Source: Callorhinus ursinus (taxonomy: Eukaryota; Chordata; Mammalia; Carnivora; Otariidae). From it: 64,000 nucleotides of DNA. Position numbers and translations under genes: made by a program. Positions 1-12,066 of this stretch are shown here, piece by piece; within the stretch, counting starts at the first letter, position 1, and every line of letters begins with the position of its first letter. The notes under the pieces were generated by a model. The model ran no database searches. It was not told the DNA's origin and worked only from the letters and a program-made list of their open reading frames with translations. The stretch is from assembly GCF_003265705.1 (NCBI RefSeq), contig NW_020312968.1, forward strand, positions 3,284,935-3,348,934. Direction: 5' to 3'.

Positions 1-166
1 ATTCTGAATAAATAAGGTTTTATTTTCTATGTAAGTGTAAATGCCCATTCCTCCTGAGAACAATCCACTGAGATATTTTTTTTTCCTACAGCACATTTTT
101 ATTGCAGGTAATCTGTAGAATTATTTGCCTATAGAATGGATCTTTTGGGTTAAAATTCGAGGAAAA

Positions 167-262
167 GGGCCGCCTGGCTGGCTCAGTTGGAAGTTCATCT
201 CGGGGTTATGAGTTCAAGCCCCACAGTGGGCACAGAGCTCACTTAAAAAAAAAAGAGAGAGA
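167..262 (+). mobile_element. SINEC, short class
   Basis: A tRNA-derived carnivore SINE of about 95 bp. It opens with 'gccgcctggctggctcag', has the B-box-like 'gagttcaagcc' and ends in an A tail followed by a TTAA-type simple repeat. It lacks the CT-rich tract of long copies. Diverged flanks (aattcgaggaaaag at 154-167, aattgaaggaaag at 285-297) look like an old target-site duplication. Confidence 0.85.
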
Positions 263-290
263 TACTGAAATTAATTAATTAATTAATTGA
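263..290. repeat. GA and (TTAA)n simple repeat
   Basis: A short GA tract followed by repeated TTAA/AATT units. It directly follows the A tail of the upstream SINE, so it probably grew from that tail. Confidence 0.7.
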
Positions 291-297
291 AGGAAAG

Positions 298-959
298 ATA
301 TTTGCCTTAGAAACATTGACATAAGTATAGTTTCGTGTTATAATATTCCTTTTGGTTTTCTTTCAAGATAACTGACTCCCGTTTACACTAACAATACTCA
401 GAAAAGTACTTGAATTTCTACTCTAACAGAGTCTTCTTAGCCTCTGACCCAACTGTTACAAACCAGAAGTTGGGAAAAAAAGGAAGACATTAGGAACCAA
501 GGAACCAGATGTTGGCGTAATGCGCCCTGTTAGCATTTATGTGCACTCAGTTTGCATGGTGTCATGAGATTCCCCAGAGACAGAAAGAGCAATCAGTTTC
601 TCTTTCAGATTTTTCTTTGGGGTGATAACATATTTATAAAATTAAAGAGGTGTTTTCAAGACCAAAGACTGAGGGGAGGGAAATCAGTAATTTTCCAGTC
701 AAACCCCTTGTAAAGTCATACTGCCATGTTCTTTCATTAGTACCATACAGTCTCACCTCCTTCAGTAGAATTTTTCCCTCCCTCCATATTTCTGCCCTTC
801 CTGCTTAGCTACCTAGTGAAGCAGTTATCACTCTGGGTTTCTTGTGTAGCTTTCTCTTCTCTCCTCTCCGATCTTTCCCTCTCTTCTCTTCCCCACCCCT
901 ACACACTCCCTCCCCAGGTATCCACATGGTCTCAGGTGGTCCAGAGATGACTTGATCTC
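298..959. other. Unique sequence, no gene seen
   Basis: No recognisable repeat, exon or RNA gene. The 840-915 part is pyrimidine-rich (CTCT tracts) and produces the artefactual open frames on the minus strand. Confidence 0.5.
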
Positions 960-1040
960 CTTCCTGACAGAAGCACCAAGTATGCCTAGTACATAATAGA
1001 TGCTCCGTAAATTTCCGCTGCATAAATTGACGAATGTGCA
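960..1040 (+). mobile_element. L2 3' end fragment
   Basis: The run 'gcctagtacataatagatgc', then 'gtaaatttccgctgcataaa', matches the 3' end of ancient L2 LINEs (cacatagtaggtgctcaata, then aatatttgttgaatgaatga). Divergence is high. Confidence 0.55.
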
Positions 1041-1065
1041 TAAAATTACATTCATCATCGTGGAG

Positions 1066-1235
1066 CAGGGGTTCTCAGACTTCGCTGTGCAGCAGAATCC
1101 CTGGGGCACTTGCTCCAACACAGTGTCCCGGGACTCAGCTCAGAGCTTCTGAGTCAGCAAGTCTGAGAATCTGTAATTTTAACCCATTCCAGTGATGCCG
1201 ATGCTGCCCATCTGAGGACCACGCTCCAAGAATCC
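1066..1235 (+). mobile_element. MER5-like hAT-Charlie element
   Basis: Starts 'caggggttctcagacttcgc' and ends near 'gaggaccacgctccaagaat'. These are diverged versions of the MER5 terminal inverted repeats (cagtggttctcaaa and its complement). The interior 'gcttctgagtcagcaagtct' is also family-typical. This is a non-autonomous, long-dead DNA transposon. Confidence 0.8.
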
Positions 1236-2347
1236 CCCCCTTAATGTAAATGCCTGAACAAAAATAACTAGATTTGTCTTAGGAGTCGATGCGCTTGCTT
1301 TGGGTTCAGTGGATAAGCTACCTGTCTGAATTCCCCTCCAACTGATCCTCCTTCTTTTGATGGTGACATTACATGTGTGAGGACTTGAAATATATTTGCA
1401 CATTTCAAAATGTAAGGGTCAAGAACTTTACTTTGTTGACCCCACAGATGACTTCGGTGCCCCTAAATCCTGCCATTTCAGCATACTAACTACATCTCCT
1501 TAACTACCTTTTGGCCTCTGAAGTGGCTCCCAATCCTTGGGCAGACGGTACATGATGATTTGGGGTTCAGAAAACATGGTCACCATCAGCAGACATATGG
1601 TTACGTTCTAGAAGCCAGATAACCCAGGTTCTTTCTATTAACAGACATACCCTGTCCTTCCACATGACCTCTATTTAAAAGCTTCAGGCTGATTCTAACC
1701 AAAGGCAAATATCTATCTTGCCAGGGAACAAAACCCATCTTTCTGTTGTTTTGCTTTACTTTCAAACATTCACCTTTTCCTCATGTACTCACACACCACC
1801 TCTTAATTGGTTTTCAGAAGGTGGTTTCTTCAGCCTGCCTTGTTTTCCTTAAAACTTGATAATCTATACAGGAAGGAAAATTCGTGGGAAGGACTAGTTG
1901 GGTATAGGGGGCCATGCTTATTTTGAAAATGGTAAAGAATCCATCAGCTGCCTTTGGAGTGACAGTATTAAATGGATTGCAAATTGCTGTTCTCATTGTA
2001 AGGATTACGCAAAGTTAAAAAAAAAACAGAAAAGCTAAATTAAGAAGAATACCTCTTCTTGATTCCATTCCAGCTTTTCTAGGCTTTTTTAGCATACTCT
2101 TGACACTTGCCTGCCTGTCCTTGTTCACTCAAGTTGCCAAATATCCACCATAAAAATACCTGACCACCAGTGAGAAGGGTAGAGGGGCGGAGGGGGTGGA
2201 GGGAAGCCTGCCCAGGGAGATCGCCTTCCACCATCTCAACAAAATGCCTAATGTGAATAACCGAACCTCTTGTGTTCAAACAGATGTATTAGCTAATGAA
2301 ATAATTCACATTATAAAAGAAACTCTCTCATTTAAAAAGATCATAGA
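1236..2347. other. Unique sequence, no gene seen
   Basis: Contains only short, both-strand open frames. A short G-run sits near 2190. No recognisable transposon or exon. Confidence 0.5.
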
Positions 2348-2572
2348 GGGGCTCCTGGGGGGGATCAGTCAGTTGAGCATCTGACTCTTGGTTTTGGCTC
2401 AGGTCATGATCTCATCCTGAGATCAAGCCCCAAGTCTGGCTCCGTGCTCAGCACGGACTCGGTGAGGTTCTTTCCCCCTCCGCCCCCCGCCCCCCGCCGC
2501 TCCTTCCCCTGTTCGCGTGCTCTTGCTTTCTCTCTCTCTCAAATAAATAAATAAAATCTTTTTTAAAAAAAC
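2348..2572 (+). mobile_element. SINEC, long class
   Basis: A full-length long SINEC: tRNA-like head, 'ggtcatgatctc' middle, C- and CT-rich tract, and an (AAATA)n-aaatctttttt tail. Similar A-rich flanks (aaaaagat near 2333 and 2579) are consistent with a target-site duplication. The internal C-rich tract (2469-2510) is unusually long. Confidence 0.9.
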
Positions 2573-3939
2573 AAAATAAAAAGATAAAATCTCTTTAAGT
2601 AGTTTGTTTGCCAATAATAAAATATGACCAGAGGGGAGAAAGTAAAAGTTGAAATGTACTATTAATCAAATTAATATAAAACACATGTGAAAATTGCTTA
2701 CAGAGGAATCCCACCAATATGGATTATCAGAAGTAGCTAATATTTCACCAAAAGCATAAACACGTTCATACATTGTAACAAAACTCATTTCATTATTTCA
2801 TATAGTTACATTTTTCTTTCTGGACACATTCAGTTTAGGTTAATCTTAGGATTCACTCTTATTACCCAAACGCAGCTCAGCCGGATAGTAGTGAGTGTCC
2901 TATTATTTTTCTGTAACAAAGCTGACACTGGCATTTTTTCTTTTAGTGTCTGGGAAAATCCTCATTCTTGTGCAGAGTGAAAGTTAACTGTGTTCCTGTG
3001 CAAATAAAATTAGGCTGCTTGAGAGGGACTGTCCTTTGTGTATAAAGTATGTTATTTGGGTTCCAAATAAAAATTTGCAGTATCATGATTTCTGAATAAG
3101 GTAGATTGAAAAGTCAGGAAAAAGTAACAAGACTGGAAGAGACCACTAGAGCCGTTTGGAATTTCAGTCTTCCTTTTATGCTTTCAAATCATGGGCAGTT
3201 ACTATGTTTCAAAACCGATGGTAAGAGACTCAGGTGTAACTTTGTTCCATATTAGCAATGAGACAACATCGAACAGTTTAAAATGCCGTGTCTGTTGTGC
3301 TTACAAAGTGGTAACAGTGGAGAAAATGTTTACTTGCTTCCTATTTTGTTTTTCCTTGCACTCAGAACTAGCTGCCTTTACAATGATCCAGAAATGTCTT
3401 CCATGGAGAAGGAGTAAGAATTCACCATCCATAACACCTGTGTGGTTACTTGTAGCATTGTATGGCTGGTCTCTGAAAGAAAATACAAATACATCAAGGA
3501 TTGGGTAAACTCTGTTCAGATGTTCGGCTCTCAGGTTCTCTATTTCTCAAATCAGAACCCTAAAAGAGAAATGTGCCGGCTTCACACCATCTCTTTGATG
3601 ATCACTACTACAGCCCTTAAGGACAGCTTAAATCTACTTGGCATTCAATTTTCCGATCCAAAATCGGGCAGAAAATGAATAGTAGAGCCAGATGTAAGAG
3701 CATTTGGGCAGGAGGAATGCAACGCTGCTTTCTGAATTACATCATTTTAGTGAAAGTTGGCACTTCCATTTGAGCCTCATATTTGGCAGATGGGGGAGAA
3801 GAGGTCCTTGTTTTGAAAATTCCAAGAGGCAGCGGAGTCTGGATGGAACTTGCGGAATGAGCTAGTCCAGCTGGCCTCATCCTGTGAGAAATGGAAATCT
3901 AACACGTAGTTGAGTGGTCGCCACGTGCCCGGGTTCTTT
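2573..3939. other. Repeat-poor AT-rich sequence
   Basis: Nothing recognised with confidence. There is an open frame of 105 codons from 3191 on the plus strand, without domain, repeat or splice evidence. I treat it as chance. Confidence 0.45.
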
Positions 3940-4105
3940 GTGAAAAGCCTCAGGCACATTATCTGATTTTTATCCTTAGGACAAGCCTACGAGGTACATT
4001 TTACAGGTATGGAAAGAGTGGCGTAGAGAGATTAACTGACCAGTCCCACATTTTACAGTTGTAAAAATGTCCCAGAGCTGGGATTTGAGTCTACAGTCCC
4101 GGGGC
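3940..4105 (-). mobile_element. MIR SINE, antisense
   Basis: The plus strand reads 'cattttacaggtatggaaag', '..agagagattaactgacc' and 'agagctgggatttgagtc'. This is the reverse complement of the MIR core region (cctcatctgtaaaatgggg side). Old and internally disturbed around 4055-4070. Confidence 0.7.
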
Positions 4106-4439
4106 CAGTGGTTTTGAAATCAGAGAGAGGTGGTCATAATTCTGGAATGGGTGTGCAGCCTCTGATCTAACTTTGGTTAGACTCGAGGAGGACAACATTC
4201 GTTGCCTACGGGAACAGAGTTGTCAGTTTCAGGGACTAAAGTGTGGTCACCAACATGCTTTCCGAGGGAACCTGACCATCCAGCTGACGGCTCCCAACCT
4301 GATTTGAGTTGTGGAGAATTTAACGCAGTCCTTTCCGGGAATCCAGGAGGGGCAAAGATGGGACTTAAATGTGGCAGCTAGTGTCGTGTTTTGTTCTCTT
4401 TGGACCCCCTTTCCCTCGAGGTCCCAAGCAAGAATGGAA

Positions 4440-4800
4440 AATCATAGTGCAGCAGCTCTGCGGGGACCGCGATGACCTTACAGTTTAAGGAAGTTTATGG
4501 GCAAAAACCCCGGAGAGAAGGTCCCCACGAAAGAGTAAAGAACAAAGGCTGTACGGGGACCTCTGGAAATCACACAGCTATTTTTCTGAAGGTTTCACCT
4601 GTCCCACGAACAATTGCTTCAAGCAGATTGCCACACAGAAGTTCTGCAAGGCCAAAACAGAGTCCCTTAGGCCACCTTCGTTCTGCAGATTTCCCCTCCC
4701 TCGGCAAAGCAGCGCCCCCTCGAGCCGAGTCCTAGGCCCGCAGTTCACGAGCTGCGAGGCGGGGTGGTCGCTCGCTGGCCCCGGCTGCAACATCTGCGGG
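4440..4800. promoter_or_regulatory. CpG-rich patch, candidate regulatory
   Basis: I count about 20 CpGs in 360 bp, 12 of them in 4681-4800 where GC is about 65%. The surrounding kilobases are CpG-poor. The patch lacks a TATA box or recognisable first exon, and it is too short for a classical CpG island. It could be a small promoter, an enhancer or an insulator. The role is inferred only from composition and the CTCF-like motif inside it. Confidence 0.35.
4709..4725 (-). promoter_or_regulatory. CTCF-like motif
   Basis: The minus strand reads GCTCGAGGGGGCGCTGC. Against the CTCF core CACCAGGGGGCGCT it matches 12 of 14 positions, including the whole AGGGGGCGCT block. It lies in a CpG-rich context. 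Binding is not shown. Confidence 0.45.
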
Positions 4801-5936
4801 CTTACCCACTCCTTTGTCTGTCTTGTCTGTTTGGCTCCTTGTTTGTACGTAGGGCTCATTGGGTTGGGGGGGGAGGGGGCAGAGCACTGCTTTTTGTCTG
4901 GGTTCGTTGCAGGGCTGGGCACGGGGGAGGGAGGGATGCTGCAAAGCTTAATGTTACTTCCCGCTTCTTAGAACATACTCTTCACCTCGCTTCCGTTTTC
5001 TTCAGCCTTGTCTTTCCCAAGCTCCTATCAGGCACCTGATCCCAGCGCAAAGGATGAGATCCAGGCTGAGGGGCAAGAGTGGCCAAGAAATTCTTATGCT
5101 GACTTCTAGCCCTGGATTTCTGGCTTTCGTTAGTATAAGACTAAGGGGCTTCATTTACCTTTGTCTGGCTCCTGCGTGGAAGCATTTTACACCTTCTGTA
5201 GCGAGTACAGAATGGATAACCTGCAAGGGCTGTTTCAAGGAGTTCAATCAAGCCAAGATTCAAATGAAGTGTGCCCCTCTCCTTTTCCTTAGAGAAAGAA
5301 GGGAAGTTCTGCCTATCCCCCATATTCCTCCAGAAAACACAAGAGTTTGTATTTATCTTGAAACAATATTGTCAGATACTTTGTAAGGAACCTCGTTTAA
5401 CACACGTGAGAAGCCAAAATGGCCTGTAGTTTCTATGTCTCCCTGGAAAGTTGCTTCTAGAAATCTCAGCCCACCTGCCCAAAGGGGAGGGATATTCCTT
5501 TTGTATTGTAATTGACTCAAGGTAAACTTTTCCCCCAAAGCATTCTATTTTAAGAAGTATCTCCAGGTGCTTGTCTCCTTCCCTTTCAAGTTTGGGTTTT
5601 ATTTGTTCGTTCATGTCCTAAGACTTGTGTATGCTTTTAAAGTATTTTCACATAAATAAAAAGCGTATCCAATCCAGGGGATGTGGTACTATTGGGAGAA
5701 ACTTAAATTAGTAGCATTGCTGGTAGCTTCGTTGGCCCCACAGGACAACTGTTGTCTCAAAAATTAATCTTCAGTGTGGTTTCCTGTATTTACTTAAAAA
5801 TCGTCCACTTTTGACTATCTCTGGCTTCTTCCATAAACTGTGTAAATAGGTTTTCGTGTTTCAGCTTTTTGTTTACCAAAAGTTGAAGGGATACATTTCT
5901 AAAAACCCTGGAAGGTTTACCAGAAAGTCAGTGTGG
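4801..5936. other. Unique sequence, no gene seen
   Basis: A G-rich tract lies at 4865-4880. An open frame of 110 codons starts at 5054 on the plus strand. It shows no domain or supporting splice site and overlaps minus-strand frames of similar length. No transposon recognised. Confidence 0.45.
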
Positions 5937-6052
5937 AGGCACCTGGCTGGCTCAGTTAGTGAAGCATGGGACGCTTGATCTCAGGGTCGTGAGTTCGAGC
6001 CACACGTTAGATGTAGAGATTACTTAAAATCTTAAAAAAAAAAAAAAAAAAG
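5937..6052 (+). mobile_element. SINEC, short class
   Basis: Short SINEC: 'aggcacctggctggctcag', 'gtcgtgagttcgagcc', 'gtagagattactt' and an 18-base A tail. This is the last SINEC before a 20 kb interval without any. Confidence 0.9.
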
Positions 6053-6234
6053 TGAAAAATGAGGTGTTTCAGAATAGGCATCCTGGTTACAGTGTTCTGT
6101 TTGTTTTCAGATTTTTATCTGGGCCCCTTTCAAAAAGACCCTGAGCTACTACTTATTCTACTACAATTCAGGCTCCTCCTCCTACTTACAACTGAAAACA
6201 CTTGAGACTTCATCCCTGGCAAGCCCTGAGAGAG

Positions 6235-6345
6235 GTGGGAGTAGTCTATTTTACAGATACAGACATAGACATTTAGGCAAGGTAGGTAACTCGGCCAAGG
6301 CCCCGAGCTAATAAGTGGTAGAACTGAAGGCATTTCAAAGGAAAG
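6235..6345 (-). mobile_element. MIR SINE, antisense fragment
   Basis: The plus strand 'attttacagatacagacata', 'ggtaactcggccaaggcc' and 'ctaataagtggtagaactga' match the reverse complement of MIR. Confidence 0.65.
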
Positions 6346-7880
6346 ATATTTTTTACTCCTGTAAACTAGATGGGCAGGCAGCGTGGGCCCCCAGTGGCTT
6401 TATTTGGCAAAGATGCACGAAGGAACCCCTCCACTGCTACAGATCCCACCAGCAAAGCACAGGAACCTGTGTGGCGTGTGGACGGAAGGGCCAGGAAGGC
6501 AGGTCTCAGTGAAATCCACAGATACTTCCCAAATTGCCTCTTTCAAATGGTGTTTTTCTTTGTTCGTAGCTGACGTTCTTTTGAGCATCCTGGCTGGAGC
6601 TCTCTTCTCTGGTAGGTGCCAGGAAGTTCTGATAGGTTCAGTAAGTGGCGGTAGATGGTGGCCCAAGGAGATTCTTTGAATTATTTTCTAGATACTTGGG
6701 AACCCACGAGACTTTCTTAAAAACAACCTTTTCTTAGGTTGTAAGAATCCATCTCAATCAGCTAGGCTAACCCATTTCAAACAAATTCTTTGGCTCTAGA
6801 AAGTGTTATGGTTTGGTTTTATTTTGGGTTTTTTGTTTTTGTTTTTGCGGGTTTTGTTTTTGTTTTGCCGTTGTTTCATTGTTGACCACTTTCTTGCTAT
6901 GTAGCACTTATCAGATGTTACTTATTTCAGGCAGATCGTGGATTTGCCCCCCCAAGAGAAGGCCATTTACTAGAAATAGGTAGATCCCTTCCCAAAATGC
7001 AATGATGTTCCTTAGTCCACTTCAGAAATGAGCCCTCACACAAGTCTGTTGCCTCCCTAGATCATTTCAAGAGGCGTAAAATGCTTCCAGAAACAGCTTT
7101 GTAAAAAATAAACAGATTCCACATTTTAGGGAAAGCCTTGGCAACGAGGGGAGGGTTGTGACTTACCAGGTTTTTCTAGCATAAGAGATTGCATGATTTA
7201 TTTTCAGTAAGTCCTTTGAGGGGGGAAGAAAAAGCAAACACCTGCCACTCCGAATCATCACTAAATGTTTCGTATTCAGTTGCTCACATTTCTCATTGTT
7301 TTCTTCCTTTTTTTCCCTAAGTATTGACCTGAAGCTAAAAGGAAAGCCCTAGTTGGCCATGGCTGGAAGAAGATACTCTCCTGCTTCGTGATTCTGCTGA
7401 AGCCTACCTACCTGGAAGAGACAGGGCTGATATTCCTTTTTTCCACTTTGCACTACCTGGTGCCATTCTAAATTTCTAAGGGGAATAACAGTAAGGGAAT
7501 TTGTTTACTCCTCACATATTTTATGAAATTGTGTGTATTTTCCTATTTTGCCAGTTACGTGCCTCAAAGATTTCAGTTGAACCTTAGCAAGACAATAGGA
7601 CCTTCCACTTCGATATTCTGTTAGCCCTTGGTGCAGTGGTATCTCCTCTCTTAGACTGGTGTTGACCAATCAGATACCTTCCGTCCACTCTTAGTCACGA
7701 GTGGATCCGTTTCCAGATATTGGCTGGATTTCTCCTTGGTGGTCATTTTAGGCTTAAAACACCTGGGGCTCAACGTTCCCCAGGCAAGTTGTGTCCCCCA
7801 TAGAACTCTGCCTTTAAAACCCTCTGCTCGCTTAGCACAGCTGTAAACCAGACTCAGGTGTGAAGCCACCATCCGCTGAG
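6346..7880. other. Repeat-poor sequence with T/G-rich tract
   Basis: The only simple-sequence feature is a gttttt-rich stretch at about 6815-6880. No transposon, exon or RNA gene recognised. Confidence 0.45.
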
Positions 7881-8580
7881 TGTGCCCCCTTGGTTCTTGT
7901 CCCCGTGAATCGTCTCTAACGTCTCAAGGGGACCCAGGTTTTCAGATTCACCTCAGTTTTATTCTAGTTATCAAATCGGGCGTCGTGTTTTCTGTGAATT
8001 GGTTTTTTTAGAAATCATTATTTCTCCGATGAATGTTGAGAACCTCCATGCTGAGAAACTTAAGGGTCGATGTCGGCGTTTTTTGGTAGCTCTCTGCGCT
8101 TCACGCCGTCAACTTCATTCAAAATGTTACGTTGTAAGTGCCAAGGACTCGGGTGTAAGGTGGCCCGCTCAGAAATTCATTATTTGGGAACCTTCATTTA
8201 TCTCAATCTGCTTTCAATCACTTGGATCTGATCAGAGCTCTAACATGAAATAGGAGATCATTCGCAAAATTCCTCTGTGTAGTCTTCACATGCCCTTTAA
8301 AATGCCAACATGCTTTCAAATCCGCAGGCCTCAAGCAGAGGGCTTGGCAAAGCCGTGGCCAAATTTAGCGCACCACCTATTTTCACACAGCCTCCTCATT
8401 AAGCATGGCTTTCACATTGGGGTCAAAAAACCTCTTTTTAATATTTCACGACACGTGAAAATTACGCAAATTTCAGTATCCGTAAATAAAGTTTTGTGGC
8501 GACAGGGCCGTACGAATTGGGTCGCAAACTCGCTGGGGTCACTTCTACAGCAGCTGCTGAACTGAACCGTGCCTGCAAAG
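7881..8580. promoter_or_regulatory. CpG-retaining block, candidate conserved element
   Basis: By hand count, 8041-8580 has about 23 CpGs at roughly 45% GC, an observed/expected near 0.8. Bulk mammalian DNA is near 0.2. There is no repeat in it. Motifs seen include the E-box CACGTG (8452-8457) inside the quasi-palindrome TTCACGACACGTGAA (8445-8459), a C/EBP-like ATTACGCAAA (8461-8470), and CAGCAGCTGCTG (near 8549-8560). The open frames here (8290 on plus) have no domain. Enhancer or conserved non-coding element is an inference. Confidence 0.35.
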
Positions 8581-10533
8581 CCTAAACAATTTACTCTCTT
8601 TATAGAAAGAGTTCTCTGGGCCCTTCCTGCCCCAGTGCACCCATTCTCCCCCCTTCTCCCCTTTAGGATTTGGATATGAGTTTCTGTAACAGAATGTATA
8701 AGGAAGCCTGCAAACTCATTTATTCTTTAAAAAGAGTATGTTGGCCTCTGTACTTGGTAAAATAAATGACCTGCTGAAAAAGGCAGGGAGTCCTCCCCAC
8801 AAAAGCATGGCTCGGGGTTCGTTTACATTACCCCAAGTGAAGCCTGCTTGGAAGGCTTTTGGCTGTTTAGGGGGGCTGCCGAGGTCCTGGACTTATTCGG
8901 AGGGCCGTTCTTACTCTCCGGTATCACCTGTTACTAATGAGCTAGCAACAGTAAAAATGTAGTGGAGGCCAGGGTTCCACCATGGGCTTGGGGTGGTGGC
9001 TACATCCAGGAGAGCTTTGGGGGCACTTGAGCCCTGGGTATCAGGAGCTTTCAAACACCTTGAGGTAGACCTCTTTGTACAGGTGACTGGATGTGGCTGA
9101 CCTCATTCACTTCATGTCTGCCTCGCACCCACCTTCCAGACGTGTGCTCATACACACAGGTCAGTGCTCTTTCCTCCATGAGCCATACTTCACCGAGTTC
9201 CCTTCTGTGTCCCTTTCAACAGAGCATCTTGCTGAACTGTGTTCTTTTGGGTCTCCTCCCTCCTAACATCTGTCTTATCCAATAGAAGAACCCCAGAACA
9301 TGTGCGCTCTCTCCGCCCAGCTCCACCTTTGGAAGCCCAAATTATGCCTCTCCCAGAGCTCAGTGTTGACATAAGACCAGTGACCTAATATTTGGTAGGT
9401 TCACCCATTGAGCACCGTTGCTCTGGCGCAGTTACTGACAGTGCTCCCTTTTGCTCAGCTCTGTCCCATTTTGGAAAATGAATTAAGTGGGCCCCCTAAC
9501 TACAGAAAGGAATGAAGAAATCGGGGCTGTGTTCAGTTGTGGCAAGCCTGAGGACACAGAGCTACTGATGGAGGAGTCTTGTTATATTCAACCGGACACA
9601 GCAACAGTCCCACCATTCACATGTTCCTTGAGCTTGTCTAGCCTGTTCATGGAAAACTACTCAGGTGGTATTCTGTTGGAAGCTTCATCTCCCCTCATGG
9701 AAATTATGAGCCTCTCTCCCAGTCACTGATTTTGTTCGTGCTGTTCTATGGGCTGCATCACTGTTCCGATAGGCATCTGCTATTTTATTATCTTAAAAAG
9801 ACACATTAATTTAACTGCACGTGCTAGAGAAAAGCCACTCTGTAAATTCCGTCCAAGTAAATAGAATTCTAGAAGAATCCTGAAAAAATAATCCCTAAGC
9901 AGATAGGTAGACAGATGTAAACATTCACATCAGTAGCTATCTAGCTCTTGCATTCTGAGCATTCTTGCTTTGGTTCTGACTTCTGGGAATGGTTCTACAC
10001 TTTTCTTGTAGGTTTGTAGTTCAGGGAATCAAGGGGTCGTGGGGCAAATGTCTTGTTTTCCCAAGGTGGCAACCATTCTTTGCTTAGCTCCTTGATTAAG
10101 AAAGAACATAAATCTACACAGAAGATACTATCAAGGAGTGAAAAAGTTTGTGTGAGGGCAATAGCTGGGTGTGGGAGAAAATCCTGAAGTTCCTTATTGA
10201 AGCCATACAATGTTTTGTGGGGTTACCTTCTGAGATACACTCCAACTTGTGTGAGGAAGTCGCTACTCTAAGCTTCTGTGTTATTAGGATGTCATTTTAA
10301 GTATTTGGTTACGGCACTATGTTTGCAGCTCATCTAATCACAATGCCTCGGTAGTTTACTCCCTTAGAAACATTTAGATGTGCACAGACTAATCTTTTAT
10401 ATATTTGAAAGTTTTTCTACCATGTATTGGATTGCTCAGAATAAAGTATCTATTAGACTCTGTTTTGGTAAATAAATAATTTCTCCATAAATAGCGTGGA
10501 TTAATAATATAAAGATATGTAACACCACCATAT
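8581..10533. other. Repeat-poor sequence, no gene seen
   Basis: About 2 kb without an identifiable repeat. Open frames near 8738, 9091 and 9487 are 60-80 codons with no family resemblance. Confidence 0.45.
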
Positions 10534-10559
10534 TATATATATATATATATATATATATA
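10534..10559. repeat. (TA)n microsatellite
   Basis: About 13 uninterrupted TA units. Nothing indicates a parent transposon. Confidence 0.95.
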
Positions 10560-10901
10560 GCCTCTCTGTATAATTCAGAAATAAAAATTGATTCCACAAG
10601 TCACGGGCTGTCTTTTCTCTGTGTCAGTAAGAGTCTCTAGCTTCACTTCTGCCGAAGACTTACATGGATGTCGGTCTAGCTTGGCACTTGGTACTTGAGG
10701 ACAGAACTACCTGTGGCTTTTGTGGTTACTTGATTTTTGTCAACTTCTCCTTTCTCTGTCCTTTGCCTTTTGGTGGCGTGTATTTATTTTAAAATCAAAA
10801 TACAGTAACTGGCATTTTATTTTTAGTTTTGGGTTTCCCCCACATACATACTTATACAGCCTTCAGGCAAAATCAGACTTGGGAATTAGCCCCTGTGCCT
10901 T
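10560..10901. other. Unclassified sequence before an A run
   Basis: No known repeat recognised. The sequence runs into a 19-base A run, which could be the tail of an unrecognised retrocopy, but no matching flanking duplication is visible. Confidence 0.35.
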
Positions 10902-10921
10902 AAAAAAAAAAAAAAAAAAAA
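10902..10921. repeat. Poly(A) run
   Basis: A run of about 20 A bases with no SINE body upstream. Confidence 0.9.
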
Positions 10922-12066
10922 GAAAAATCTAAACAGATCTGTACCTCTGCCTCTCCAAAAGTGGTCGGAGTAATCAAAGGAGCAGCTGCTCTACAGAAAG
11001 TGAGACATGGCATGTTCTCACAATCTAGGAACGAGTCCTGGTGGATATTGTCCCCTACCCAGTGAAGGTGGAAGGACGAGAGAAAACAGAGAAGGGATTA
11101 TGGTCAAATGAAGAGCATGATGCTTCCAGGTGAACTGTTCTGTTCATCTCCCCCTTTCCCTGCCTGTGGTAGTGGGAACTGGAGGCAGGCTAGGAGTCCA
11201 ACACTAGGGAAGAGGATGAGTAGAAATGTGGTGAATATACTCTGTGGCATACTCTACAGCTGTTAGAAAGCAACAAACTACACGTCCATCGAGCCACACT
11301 TACAGGGTAGAGTGGAAAAAGAAAGAAAAACTCAGTACAACTCAAAAATCTCAATAGGGAGATTCATGTAACTTCTAAACCTATACATGCAGACACCAAT
11401 GCTACCTATTATACAAGACTCATCCCTAGGTAGGGATTTAGCACACTCATTGGAGTACCAGGTGGCGCTAGGAGTAGGGATCCAGGATGAAGTTGGGAGC
11501 CTCATTAAAAAACAAAATCAAAAAGACTATGTTATGGGTTGAAGTTAAAAGCAAATAAAATAAAATGTTAAGCTTTCAGCCCCAGATCATAGAAAAGCTG
11601 TGGCGAGGCATGTCAAGTCTCCCAAGGGGCTGTTTCTTCCGCAGCGTCTCTTGCAGTTGCACCATCTCCCTGTGTGGGCAGTGACAGTGTGCTTGCCCAG
11701 AGCCACCCCAGCTTTCATCACCCTGGACAGTCACGGAGAGTTTAACTGAGCTGGGACCTTTGGGTTGTACATACCACTCCTCACCCTGCTGTGGGCTTTA
11801 CAGAGCAAAGAGACTGCTTTGTGAGGCCAATTTTCCTCCAGAGTTTCACTCGCATTCATCCGAAATAAATCTCTTGGGCCAGGCAAAATTATTTCTTTTT
11901 GATATATGACCATTTTAATGATAACTTAGATGGCAGACACTAATCACTGCCAAGTACTCTCTCTAGCCTTACCCCTTGTAAGCAAACTGCACCCTTGATG
12001 CTTGAGCATGACCCCCTTGTGAAAGGCTTCCTCCTTAGATTGGTGAACTAAATTCCCATTTTTGCC
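10922..12066. other. Unique sequence, no gene seen
   Basis: No transposon or exon recognised. It carries the CTCF-like motif listed separately. Confidence 0.45.
11455..11470 (+). promoter_or_regulatory. CTCF-like motif
   Basis: GTACCAGGTGGCGCTA matches the CTCF core CCACCAGGGGGCGCTA at 13 of 16 positions. The G-to-T change in the G run is a common tolerated variant. It points in the opposite direction to the motif at 4709. Confidence 0.45.

Noticed and set aside
5054..5386. 110-codon plus-strand frame
   Set aside because: No domain, signal or conserved motif, and competing frames on the other strand. No transcript evidence in the sequence.
10902..10921. Poly(A) run as the end of a processed pseudogene
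   Set aside because: No recognisable coding sequence upstream and no flanking duplication.
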